64,000 nt of DNA from Daphnia carinata. Its lineage: Eukaryota; Arthropoda; Branchiopoda; Diplostraca; Daphniidae. The position numbers and the translations under genes are program-made. How positions within the stretch are numbered: position 1 is the first letter of the stretch; each line of letters begins with the position of its first letter. The notes under the pieces were generated by a model. The model made no database searches. It was not told the origin of the DNA and was given only the letters and a program-made list of their open reading frames with translations. Location: contig NC_081340.1 in the NCBI RefSeq assembly GCF_022539665.2, positions 620,001 to 684,000 on the forward strand, given 5' to 3'. Shown piece by piece: positions 21,859-32,069 of this stretch.

Positions 21859-22830
21859 TTGAAAATTCATCAGATCCCATTTCAAGCATTATTCGATACA
21901 GGAGCGTCTAAGAGTATTATTCATGAGAAATTATTTAAGAAATTACCCCAAAGAGGTCAAGTGATCTGCAGTCAACTTGATTTTGATTTATACGATGTAG
22001 GTGAGAAAAAATTACACACGCTGGGGAGCGTTACTTTACCCGTGCGATACGGAGAGTCAGTTTGGGAACAAGAGTTTATTGTTACAAATGGTGTTTCTGA
22101 GGACTGTATCCTTGGATGGGACGCAATCCAGAAACACGGATTTCGGCTTGATGGAGAAGCCAAGAGCATTTATTTAGCAAGAGATAAGCAGGGATCAGCT
22201 ATTTCTAGCATTCCGGACATGGCAGTTACTTCGGTCAAAAAGACGACGTTATCTCGTCAGACTTCGCTAGTAATTGCCGCGCAAATGAAAGGGTCATTTC
22301 CGTTTGTTCCGCCGAATACAGCTTTTATATTTACCCCAGCAGAAGATTTGCCGGCCGGCGTTTTTATTGAGGAGTTCGTAGGAAAAGTATCGAGAGATGG
22401 AAAATATAATATTCTAGTTGAAAATCATTCGTTAAATCAAGTCAAAATTCCGAGGGATACGAAGTTAGGTGGCATCGAAGTTACTACTCGAGCGATCGGA
22501 AACATTTCTTTAAATAAAGTTGAGGACAGGCCTAACGTAGTAAAAGAGCCTATTGTAATTCCGGAGGTCGACCCTGAATTTCAAACACAGCTCGCTAAAT
22601 TATTAAATGACTTTCACGACTTGTTCGCTGCAAAAGATTCAGAATTAGGCAACACAGATCTTATAAAACATACAATTGATACACAGGGACGAGGCCCTAT
22701 TCGACAACGCCCTTACAGAGTTACGAATAATCAAAGAAAATTATTAGAGGATAAGGTACAAGAAATGCTTGACGCAGATGTAATTCATAATTTTCCATGC
22801 ATTCGCCATGGGCTTCACCTGTGGTTTTAG
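21859..22830 (+). CDS. G1 protease and RT N-terminal segment
   Basis: Retropepsin-type aspartic protease: IPFQALFDTGASKSIIHE holds the DTGA active site near residue 13. It is followed by flap and ILGWDAI (second conserved block), then a linker and the segment preceding RT (DLIKHTIDTQGRGPIRQRPYR, 20 residues seen as adjacent blocks). The frame runs out at 22830 just where RT begins (DADVIHNF...), because the HSPWASPVV motif is in another frame. The start at 21859 is an ATG, but the frame may open slightly upstream (TTITNESTPRIP). Protease and RT would normally be one polyprotein. Confidence 0.8.
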   Translation: MKIHQIPFQALFDTGASKSIIHEKLFKKLPQRGQVICSQLDFDLYDVGEKKLHTLGSVTLPVRYGESVWEQEFIVTNGVSEDCILGWDAIQKHGFRLDGEAKSIYLARDKQGSAISSIPDMAVTSVKKTTLSRQTSLVIAAQMKGSFPFVPPNTAFIFTPAEDLPAGVFIEEFVGKVSRDGKYNILVENHSLNQVKIPRDTKLGGIEVTTRAIGNISLNKVEDRPNVVKEPIVIPEVDPEFQTQLAKLLNDFHDLFAAKDSELGNTDLIKHTIDTQGRGPIRQRPYRVTNNQRKLLEDKVQEMLDADVIHNFPCIRHGLHLWF

Positions 22831-25303
22831 TTGAGAAAAAAAGTGGAGAAGTCAGGTTTTGCGTCGATTATCGAAAATTAAATAGTATCACAAAGAAAGA
22901 TTCTTTTCCTATGCCAAGGATAGATGAAACATTGGATAAATTGTATGGGAAGAAATTTTTCACTACTCTCGATTTAGCCGCTGGATATTGGCAAATTCAG
23001 GTAGATGAGCCAGCAATAGAAAAAACAGCATTTGTTGTAGAAAATAATCTTTACGAATTTAAGCGTATGGCATTTGGCTTGTGCAATGCACCTGCCACAT
23101 TCCAAAGACTAATGAATTATGTACTGAAAGACGTTTTAGGAAGTAAGGCATTAGTTTATTTGGATGATGTGATAATTTTTTCTGATAATTTCGAAGACCA
23201 TTTGAGGGATATTCGTGAAATTTTTCAACTGCTACAGGATGCGAATTTAAAATTAAAACTTAAAAATGCCAGTTTATTAAACGATCGGTAAATTATTTAG
23301 GCCATGTCATTTCGACCGAAGGGATTAAGCCAGATCCAGGGAAAATCGATAAAATAGTGAATTATAAAACACCTTCTTCTGTAGACGAAGTAAGATCATT
23401 TTTGGGATTAGCCGGATATTATAGGAGATTTATTCAAAATTTTGGATCATTAGCTAAGCCATTGACGAGATTAACTCATAAGGACCTTAGCAGAAAACCT
23501 TTTGTTTGGGGTACTGAGGAGCAAGCTGCCTTTGAAAAATTACGAACTTCTCTCGTTACGCCCCCAGTATTAGTTTACCCCAATTTCAATGAAAAATTTT
23601 TACTTTTTACAGACGCATGTGATTATGGAATAGGAGCGGTGCTTTCGCAGATACAAAATGGCCACGAGCATCCGATAGCATATTCTAGTAGACAATTAAC
23701 GAAAGCTGAGACGAAATATGCCACTACAGAAAAAGAAGCTTTAGCGGTGATTGATGTGATTAAACATTTTCGACATTATCTTTTGGATAAGCCATTCGAA
23801 ATTATTAGTGATCATCGTCCATTACAGTGGCTTAAGGATCAAAAGGATAACAATGGGAGATTAGGACGATGGGCTATATTATTAGCTGCGACCAATTATG
23901 AATTAAAGTATAGGCCTGGTCGTATTCACCAAAATGCGGACTGTTTGTCACGTTTAAAGGTGGCTAGTATTCAAACTGGGAAAAATATCAAATTTATCTG
24001 CGAAAAGCAATTAGAAGATGAACTTTGTATAGCTATTAGGAATTATTTGGAGAAAGGAGAGCTAGATAAAATTTTTCAACAATCTAGGCCAGATTGGGTA
24101 AAAGAAATTGAATATTTTGAAATTATGGAAGGTACACTTTATCGGCATGAGTTGCCTTCGTCAAAAAGCAAACGCAGCGAAATAAATTATCAATTGGTAC
24201 TGCCCACATCGCTCCGCCATCTGGTGCTCAGGGAACTACATGATGCACCGATGGGGGGACATTTAGCTTTTTATAAAACTTACTTAAAAGTGAAAAATCA
24301 TTATTATTGGCCTAATATGAGGGGCGATATTAAAGAATATTGTCAGGCTTGCGAAATATGTATAGCTAACACTTCCTCCACATATAGAGCACTTTTACAC
24401 CCCCACGAGGTTGCGAAAGCACCCTTCCAAGTAATTGGAATGGATTTCCTAGGGCCTATTACTCCAATTTCGTCTAACGGGAAAAATTATATTTTAGTTA
24501 TTACCGATTATTTTAGCCGATGGGTAGAAGCCGTCGCTTTAAAAGACCAAACTGCGTTGACAACAGCTGCGTGTATATATAAAACCATCATTGTCCGTCA
24601 TGGGATGCCGAAAGCTATTTTATCTGATCGTGGAACAAATTTCACGTCAAAATTATTTCGCTATTTTTGCAAAAAGTTAAAGATCGATCAAAGATTAACG
24701 ACTGCATATAATCCAGCCAGTAATGGGGAGACCGAGAGATTTAATAGAACATTAACAACTATGTTAAGGAAAGAATTAAAGGATGGAGAGCATTCCAATT
24801 GGGAGGATATGTTAGACGATGTTTTATTTGCTTATCGTAGTTCAGTGCACGCGTCAACACTTGACACCCCTTATTATTTGCTTCACGGTAGGGATCCCAA
24901 TATTCCAATTAATGGATTTCTAGATGCGTCCCCAAAAACCTTTAAATCTTCCTCCGATTATGTGGGGAATTTAGCGGAACGTTTGAGATATTGTTTCCAA
25001 AGGGTTAGAGAAGAAAGTGAAAAAGCTAGGGAGCACCAGAGGGAACAATATAATAAACGTGCAAAAGAAAAACGATACGCGGTAGGCGATAGAGTGTTAT
25101 TGGATATTCGTGTAGTTAAGGATGGGGATAGTAGGAAATTCACTTCTAAATATAAAGGGCCGTATAGGATAGTTAAGGTATATTCTAATAACACAGTAGA
25201 TATGGCAGATAATTCCTATGTCTGTCAACGCACTCACGTTAACAGATTAAAACCTTTGTATGAAACAATGCTTGTGGAAGACCGAGCATTGTACTCCATT
25301 TGA
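22797..25303 (+). pseudogene. G1 pol: RT, RNase H, integrase
   Basis: Gypsy-type pol in two ORFs. ORF 22797-23291 is [22 protein letters not shown], the [12 protein letters not shown] palm, [14 protein letters not shown] and catalytic [10 protein letters not shown] frame change at about 23265 precedes ORF 23357-25303. This ORF has the RT thumb (LGLAGYYRRFI), RNase H (LFTDACDYGIGAVLSQ, YATTEKEALAVI, NADCLSRL), integrase zinc finger (H...H at HDAPMGGH, then CQACEIC), and a DD35E core in MDFLGPIT, LSDRGTNFTS and NGETERFNR. A GPY/F-like module, KYKGPYRIVKVY, follows. No chromodomain is seen. The tail continues in a third frame at 25260-25736. Confidence 0.88.
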
Positions 25304-25736
25304 ATCGTCTTCGGAGTTCGAGAATCGATTTCGTAAAACGATTTCAACTCAAACAATTGATGAATCAGAAAATCTGGATAAGCCTAGAGGTGAAGTCGAT
25401 GATTTGTATAGTATCCAAGAAATTGTAAACCCTTCCCCTGATGTAAGCACTACACTGCTTGGCGACGACTTGAAAATACACACCGGAAAAGAGGCGAGAA
25501 CCCTCGCGACGAAAACAAATACAAATTCGATTGAAAAATCGACGAAGATGGAGTTCATTCATCTGGATTCACACGATTCTGGAAATTGTGCGAAAGACAC
25601 GCCGGAAAAGTGTCCACCAATTGAGATACAATATGAACATTTGCAAGAAAATTTGGGAAAGGATGCACCCGAAACAGTCGCGAACACCGGACGTCCACAA
25701 AGAAATCGCAGGAAGCCTATTCGATATGGATTTTAA
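25260..25736 (+). pseudogene. G1 integrase C-terminal tail (frameshifted)
   Basis: After a one-base slip at about 25270 the reading continues for 158 codons. It starts FENRFRKTISTQT and passes through an acidic, low-complexity region to the basic end GRPQRNRRKPIRYGF. G2 has the same tail fused in frame to pol, ending GRPQKNRRLPMRYRN, so the shift is a lesion of this copy. The conserved basic end could bind nucleic acid or chromatin; this is inference. Confidence 0.8.
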
Positions 25737-25737
25737 T

Positions 25738-26385
25738 ATGAATCTCTCTTGGCTGCTTGCTACGGATAGAAGGGACTATATAAGCCCATGGCACACAGTG
25801 ACGGATATTCAGCAGTTTGTGTTTGGTGATCTTGATTCCGACATGGATTCTGACAGCACGGTGGAACTGAACCAGTGGGACATCGCCCAAACCGTCGAAG
25901 TGGCGACGACATCTACTCCACTCACCGGTAACGAATAACCGGCGAGCAAACGTCCCAAGATAAAAGAAGTAGGAGAGTTAGTAGAAACCGACGAAGAAGA
26001 GGAGATACGGCGGGAGAAGGCCGTGTAGGAATTTCTACAACCAATATTGACTAAGGACGAAAAAAGGAAAAGAGACGACGACGACAAACTGTGGGATGAG
26101 ATGTGGGATAATTATCGAAGCCCAGGTGCTCATTCCCAGGACTCGGAAAACGAATTTAACTGGCGTCGGGAGCAGCGCCGCTACAACAGAGAAATGCGTC
26201 GACAGACAAGAGAGTTGGCGGAGGAACTACAACTCCATATACGCCAAGAAAACTGGAAAAAAGCGGTGCTCAAATTAAAGAAGATTCTGGATCTGGATCC
26301 TGAAAATCGAAGTCCACCCCTTTATGGTTGGTTTCCAGAAGACTGGAATCCGGCTTACCGTTGCAGATTTTGCAAGAAGGATTGA
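25738..26385 (+). pseudogene. G1 accessory ORF 1 (TPR-like motif, CxxC end)
   Basis: The ATG at 25738 lies 2 bases after the pol stop codon. The frame (MNLSWLLATDRRDY) carries two in-frame stops, at 25936 and about 26026. The second half, 26047-26385, is open: an acidic/basic N-part, arginine-rich helix RREQRRYNREMRRQ, then a compact motif with W-x-x-A-V-x-x-L and ILDLDPENRSPPL, a tryptophan-rich loop, and CRFCKKD at the end. G2 carries the same gene intact (45000-45479). The motif looks like a single TPR-type helix pair (small-A-x-x-x-L ... LDP). Function unknown; its place between pol and env is where retroviruses put regulatory genes. Confidence 0.65.
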
Positions 26386-27118
26386 AGGAAGAAGAACCGA
26401 AATTTTTGTCATTTTTAATACTTCTTTTATTCTCTTTATTGTAATGCTTTTGTGTATGTGTAATGTTATCCTCTTGTGTATGAGCCCTTTTATGATTATT
26501 CTCTCTTATATTCATGTTTGTATTCTCCACCGACTTATATGGCATGGCATCTTTAATATTCGCTCGTCCGACGTTCAATATATTTACGCTTAGTTTTCCG
26601 AACCTCGTGTAATTTTTTCTCTTAATTATTATTTACTATTTTCTGGTGATAAGATTTTTTCTCTTCTATGATACGCGGTTGATGAGGCAAATAAAATATA
26701 ACAAGAGTAGGAAAATTGAAATTCAAATATTCCCAGTTGAAGAGTAGTATTACTCTACTGTAATCAAATCGGACAAGGGTACGATGACAAGAGGTGCGAA
26801 TGCAGGGAACGCATATATATATATATACACATGAATATATATATATATATATGAATTTCGATGATGAGTTGTTCGATTTCTCCTATTTATGATTAAATTG
26901 TACCCTCTGTTGCTTCTGCTATACATATTAATGTTGGAGATACATGAATTTTGTATGTTTTGTGTTTCGGGGAATTTGTAATCCGCTACCTTCCGAATGT
27001 TCCCCTATAAGATTACATCTGCTCTCGCTTGCATCAATAGTGGATTCGGCTCAACGGAAGATTTGCTTACAAGATCAAGAAGAAGCAATTAAAATAAGGC
27101 ATTAAACGTGTCGTTTAA
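26386..27118. other. G1 spacer between accessory ORFs
   Basis: AT-rich non-coding sequence holding an (AT)n run at about 26813-26850 with short interruptions. The 89-codon ORF at 26324-26593 is low-complexity hydrophobic sequence without a counterpart in G2. It might be an intron or untranslated region. Confidence 0.5.
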
Positions 27119-27793
27119 TTGAAAAAAAAAAGGAAAATAGTTCTCGATTCTGAGCAATTGTTCAGCATAGCTGACGACAACAATATCTTAAAATATATTC
27201 GACCCTATTGGATGGCCAGGAATCAATCCTTCATCGCAACTCGTAACGTCGTTCTGCCAAGAAAAGTTTTTTTTTCGTTCCGGAAAAATGCCAAAGATAA
27301 CAACAGAAGTCATAGGCTGCCACCTTATACAACTCGTCGGCATAGTTCCGACAGTGCTTGGCGGCTAAGGCCAATTGATTTCGGTGAGCCGGAAGCGGGG
27401 CCATCTGGCCACATTACCCCCCCATCTATTCCACCCCGGAACCGAACCGACCCGCCCGCAACACCGGCGCACCCCAACACGCTTCGACTAAGGCCACTCT
27501 CAGAACTCTTGGCTATTCCACCTACCCGGCCTACCCGACGCGACCTCGATCTGCACTACATGAATCTTCGGACTGGAATTTTGAAACTAGAGCTACACAA
27601 AGCTCTGAACGAGGGGAAATGGCAACGGTCTGTGGAGAAACTTCAGGAGATCCTGGAGCTTGACCCGCAAAACCGTATGCCTCCGCCACCAAATTGGGCA
27701 CTATCCCAATGGTGGATACAAGACGTCTGCCCCACCTGCGGACGGGCCGGAAGGCGCCCCAGTGGACCGGCAGTCATAACCATTGATGACTAG
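27119..27793 (+). CDS. G1 accessory ORF 2 (paralogue of accessory ORF 1)
   Basis: The frame is open from 27119, with the first ATG at 27212 (MARNQSFIATRN), giving about 193 residues; an upstream splice is possible. The N-terminal half is basic and proline-rich (PSIPPRNRTDPPATP). The C-terminal part repeats the motif of accessory ORF 1: a helix, W-Q-R-S-V-x-K-L, ILELDPQNRMPPPPNW. It ends with CPTCGRAGRR and an acidic ITIDD tail. Comparison with ORF 1 and with both G2 ORFs shows one family with two members per element. CPTC could be half of a zinc site. I know no named domain that fits. Confidence 0.7.
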   Translation: MKKKRKIVLDSEQLFSIADDNNILKYIRPYWMARNQSFIATRNVVLPRKVFFSFRKNAKDNNRSHRLPPYTTRRHSSDSAWRLRPIDFGEPEAGPSGHITPPSIPPRNRTDPPATPAHPNTLRLRPLSELLAIPPTRPTRRDLDLHYMNLRTGILKLELHKALNEGKWQRSVEKLQEILELDPQNRMPPPPNWALSQWWIQDVCPTCGRAGRRPSGPAVITIDD

Positions 27794-29534
27794 CCTTTCG
27801 TGTATTGTTTTTTTAATGTTATTATTTTTCCACATTCATCTCTTTTGTAATTGTATCTTGTATGTTTCTTCGTTCGCTATTAACTATTATATAAAAACTT
27901 TAGTTGCCACATTTATATTTGTATTCTCTTCGCCTTTATAACAAAAAAACGGAACCAACATAAAGGTGCTCTTACGTCATGATACATATATCACCTGACG
28001 TATATACAATTCACCTGTTAAAAAAAAAAAAAAAAGAAAAAACCCAGAGGAGGAAATAATGAAAATGGAATGGGTAAGAGAATACATAAATTCTTGTTGT
28101 GTATTTGCCCTTATTTGTTTGATGCTTTACCCCCCAATTTTGTCTTCCAACTTATTTCGCTTTCGAACTGGCAAACAATGAAAAAAAAAATAATAATAAT
28201 TCTGTTCTGTAGTTCATTGAAAATATGAAATTATTAATAGCCAGTAAATGAGTGTTAAGGTAGTTTAGAAATTGTGTATTGTTTCCACATCCCATAAAAT
28301 AACAACACTAACATAATATACATTTTGTGCAGAAAACAGAATATAAAATTAGTAATAGCCAGTAAATGAGCGTTTAAGGTATTTTTGAAATTTCTTGTTT
28401 CCGCATTCCATAAACTAACAACACTAACACAATACGTAGACATTTGGTGCAGAAGACCAAATCACTCTCGGAAAACAAAAACTTTTTCTTATAGTTACAC
28501 CAAAGTTTTTTTTCTTCACACACAATTATTCTTTCGCCTGTACCTCCAAGCCACTTTTCTACACTTCTTCTTATTGAATATAGCCAACGCCCAGATTTTC
28601 CCCAACGCGTCACTCACTTTTACACTTCTTTTCACTTGTCTTTCCCGTTGAACACTAAATATATTCCAACACTTCGCAGCAAGTGAAGAAATATATTTCC
28701 TTTCGTTTACTTTTTTCAACCTCCTTTTCTTACTTCTTTTCACTTTCCTTGTCTTACACACTGAAGCTGCCCCAACACTTTGCAGAGAGCTAACGAATAT
28801 GTTTCCTTTCGTTGAGTTTTATCATCTCCCTTTCACACCTCCTTCTGTTCCTTCTTCTTCAATATTGAAGCGTACCAACATTTCGAACCAAGTAGAGAAA
28901 AATATTCTTGCTCCCTCTTTTTGCCGGAGCGCAACTAACAAGCCTTTCCATACTCTTGCATTCGTATTCTGAAATTCCTTGTTTCCCCTCAAGGCGCATT
29001 GGCTCCGCCCACCCGTTCATATTTCACATTCTTTTCCCTTCGTTTCTAGCCAAGTCCCTTTTTTTCCATGCGTTGGACATAGAAAAAAAACGAAAACCCG
29101 AGTTTGACCTTTCGCGCACGGACTTTTTTTTTCGCCGTGAAACTTTAAACTTTATTTTCTTCTCCACATAATTAAACGAATCAATCTTTCTCTATCATTT
29201 CTTTTTGATAATTACGAGCGTCCTTTCCTCTTTCCAATGTTATCATTTTCGATTAAAAATAATTTTTCCTTATGCCCGAAAACACAGTTATAATGCGACA
29301 CCCTTTTATTCCCTATCCTTTGCCGTAGCGCAGCTACTGAAAAGCCGACGGGAAAGCGTTGACCTTTTGAGAGCCGACGGCAAAATTTTTCACTCCTACT
29401 TTCTTTTCTCTTCTTGTCTTTCATTCTATTCTCAATATATTTATTTTAAAAAATCCCAATGCCGATGTAGAATATTTTTGGCCACTGCTCGGTTTAAATT
29501 TTTCTTATGTATTGTTTTTTTTGCGTATGTAGAA
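27794..29534 (+). other. G1 long non-coding leader before env, with tandem repeats
   Basis: About 1.7 kb without a gene. At 28226-28460 a unit of about 118 bp (with TAATAGCCAGTAAATGAG) is present twice. From about 28640 to 28900 a looser unit of about 110 bp (CCAACACTT-CGCAG ... ATATTTCCTTTCGTT) occurs about three times. The strand is pyrimidine-rich near 28500-29200, which may reflect a 3' splice region for a spliced env mRNA; no specific site is claimed. Confidence 0.5.
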
Positions 29535-31228
29535 ATGTCGTCTTTGTCCATTTTATTACTGCTATGTCTTTACGGACTTAGCGTTCGAGCCTTTGAAGTG
29601 ACCGTATGTGATTGTACGGAGTCGTCGAAAATGGGAATAGTTCAATTTTCGGATGCCGATTGTCATCCGGAAATAAATGATAAACATTCCGCTGACGTAC
29701 GATATTCCATATATAGTGAAGTGCGTTCGGCTGTTCATTTTCCTGGATATATTTGTGCAAAATGGAAACAAATACGCCATGTCACCATGAACTTTTTTGG
29801 ACAATTAGTGATTGTGCCTGACAAAATTCCGCTTGACATTACGTCTAATGAGTGCAACGATATGATTAACAGTCTCCGGTGCGACGATCAAAAAATGATT
29901 GCTATGGAAAATAAATATGTTTTTGATCGTGAACCTCAAATTTTCGGTCATTGGTTACAAACGATTGACGTGGAAATTGTTAATTGTGCGCTCGAGAAAA
30001 TTCGTCTTTATCAAGATATCGAAGATGGCAATTTTTCCACACCTATTGGTATTGCTTCCGCATCAACAGGTCATTTGTCGCATAATCATTTAACATTGGT
30101 TTGGGACAAAACCTATACCCAACGAACTGAACCCAAGGCTCATCTCATTGAATCTGGAATTGGGAAATTAATCCGAAAAACGGGCAATGATAAAATTTTT
30201 CGCCTTCAAGATGATAAAAAACAATTGGACTTTCATTTATCTTTTTAACCACGTTGTATTCCCATACAAAACTCTTGTTCAAAGAAATCTGATGCTTTTA
30301 ACATTGTCGGCCAATAAAAACTCTTCGTTACAACGGCGGCCATCATGGAAAATTTGTTGACAATAACATTGGCGGACCCCGCGCCACCTAGCGCTCAAAA
30401 TTTGGATCATCCCGCTAACTTACAATATCGTGATCAATTTACGGACCATGAAAATGAATTATCACGATTAATTCAAATCTTACAATGTGATTCAAGAAAG
30501 GCCAAACATGTAAGAGCGATTATTGCAGCACAATATAATGGATGGTTAGCTGCTTCGCATCTAGATCTACCCAAATGCACCAAATTACAAGCATTTGGAA
30601 AAACCGCCATTGTCATCTCGTGCAAACCTTTAAGTGTGACTTTCGAGACCGTCATAACATCTTGTGGACCGCAACCAAAATTAAAAAACTACACCATTAA
30701 TTTAGATGGTTGGGAACTTGTTAAATATTCGCCGTGTTATTGGACGAATGGATTTGTGAACTTCAATGACCTACCTTATGCGTTTCGCAATAACACTTGG
30801 AAGCCCGTGAACGCAAGTACCGTCTTACCGGTACAAGACCTTGCGCATTCTTTTCGCTATGAGATGTAAGATTTTTTGATTATGAACATAAAAGTAACCC
30901 TGCGTATGGTGAAACTATTATGGATCATATGAGTATTATGGCTGATATTGCCGCAGCCAAGAATGAACATTCGCCGAGTGAGTTTTCATCCCATACTAGA
31001 CCGAATGTAACCAACGTTTTGTTATCAGCATCTGGAGTGAACTCTTATACTAGCTGGTGGGAAACTATTAAAAATTATTTCTTCATCGGAGTACTTTGCC
31101 TTCTTGGTCTACTTTTTCTACGCATCTGTTATGGCTGTGGATTTTTCGGACTCATAAGCAAGTTATGCTGTCGCCCAATTCAAGAACAGAACCGGATTTT
31201 GCTTATGAAGTCTGATTACGGGACGTAA
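29535..31228 (+). pseudogene. G1 env-like glycoprotein gene (interrupted)
   Basis: Membrane glycoprotein gene of an ancient endogenous env-bearing Gypsy element. The ATG at 29535 opens a signal peptide (LSILLLLCLYGLSVRA). A cysteine-rich ectodomain follows (CDCTESSK, then paired cysteines and several N-x-S/T sites). The last ORF (30920-31228) holds a hydrophobic membrane span at about 31075-31145 and a short cysteine-containing tail. The reading is interrupted by a frame change near 30248, a stop near 30315 and a frame change near 30868. The G2 copy is interrupted at other places, so each decayed independently. The layout recalls glycoproteins captured from negative-strand RNA viruses such as chuviruses, but that is a guess. 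Confidence 0.7.
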
Positions 31229-31236
31229 TCTCTCAC

Positions 31237-31248
31237 CGCCGGGAGTGA
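31237..31248 (+). other. G1 polypurine tract
   Basis: CGCCGGGAGTGA sits directly before the 3' LTR. The identical 12-mer (complement at 40107-40118) precedes the G2 3' LTR although the LTRs differ, which supports its role in plus-strand priming. It is less purine-pure than usual. Confidence 0.65.
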
Positions 31249-32035
31249 TGTAACGAAGTCATAAAATACAAATTTTATTGAATTATATTGTGTCTTGATT
31301 GTTTGTTTTATTAATATGGTTATATATACATCCGTTGCCTTTATGCTTTATAAATATCATAATTCAAGTGTTGTTGCCCTTTCGTTGAATTCTATTTTTT
31401 ATATTAGACTTTCTGCTCTACTTATTTCCGATTGGATGAATCTTCATGCGTAGGAAGTCGCGCCATGCATTTCCGTGAATATGAAATGTTTCTGCGTACG
31501 ACATCCGGAGCTCATTTGTCGGAAATGCTATGTCTCCTTAAGCATGCAAAACCTATAAAAGGATACCCTTTTGTTCCCAAAAGTTAGTTCTATAGTTCTA
31601 CAGTTCGTTTCAGTTCTTCCACTATCTTCAGTTCTAGTTCCGGTTCCAGTTCTTATTCTTAGTGCTACAAGTGTTGTTTAATTCTTCAAATATAGTGAGT
31701 TTAATTTGTTCCTATTCAATAATTATTGTGAGTGCTTTCATCGCTTCTTGTGCGACCGACAAGCCCGTTTTCTCTATCTTTCCTCTTTCAACGTTTGACA
31801 TCTTTATTCTATCTTCGCCACGGCGGTGACGGTAAGACTGAATTCGTATGACTCCATTTTTGTATTTCTGTTTCCCATTTATACACCATATCTGTGTAAT
31901 TCTTTTATTAACTTGGCCTATTGGAATAAAATATATTCGGCATTGTGGTAACGCCTTCCCGAGTTCATTTTCTTATTACAATTTGTCTTTAATAACGTAA
32001 AGTCATTCTTTTTATTACTAAAAGAATGCTTTACA
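31249..32035 (+). repeat. G1 middle LTR (shared by two internal regions)
   Basis: 787 bp, nearly identical to 18130-18916. It serves as 3' LTR for the first G1 copy and 5' LTR for the following truncated internal region; a PBS and gag start again at 32039 and 32070. No target duplication lies beside it, as expected for a tandem made by recombination or a concatemeric template. Confidence 0.95.
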
Positions 32036-32069
32036 TAATGGTGGCAGCGATCTATCGAACTCACCCACA

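Larger units (their letters stand above)
18130..32035 (+). mobile_element. Gypsy element G1, full-length with env-like gene
   Basis: This is a 13.9-kb LTR retrotransposon: LTR, PBS, gag with zinc knuckles, protease, RT/RNase H, integrase, two accessory ORFs, a 1.7-kb non-coding leader, an env-like glycoprotein gene, polypurine tract CGCCGGGAGTGA (31237-31248), LTR. It is about twice the size of a usual Gypsy element; the extra length comes from the overlapping gag frame, the accessory genes and the leader. Its second LTR is shared with a further, truncated internal region at 32036-36319. Individual genes carry a few frame changes, but LTR identity is high. It is inserted in gene A of the host transposon. 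Confidence 0.93.

Noticed and set aside
26813-26850. (AT)n repeat as a possible origin or promoter
   Set aside because: Simple microsatellite; a similar (TA)n run in G2 at 42786 is not at the same position.
29205-29534. Upstream extension of the env ORF by 110 codons
   Set aside because: The extension is low-complexity F/S/Y-rich sequence. The ATG at 29535 starts a proper signal peptide and matches the start of the G2 gene.
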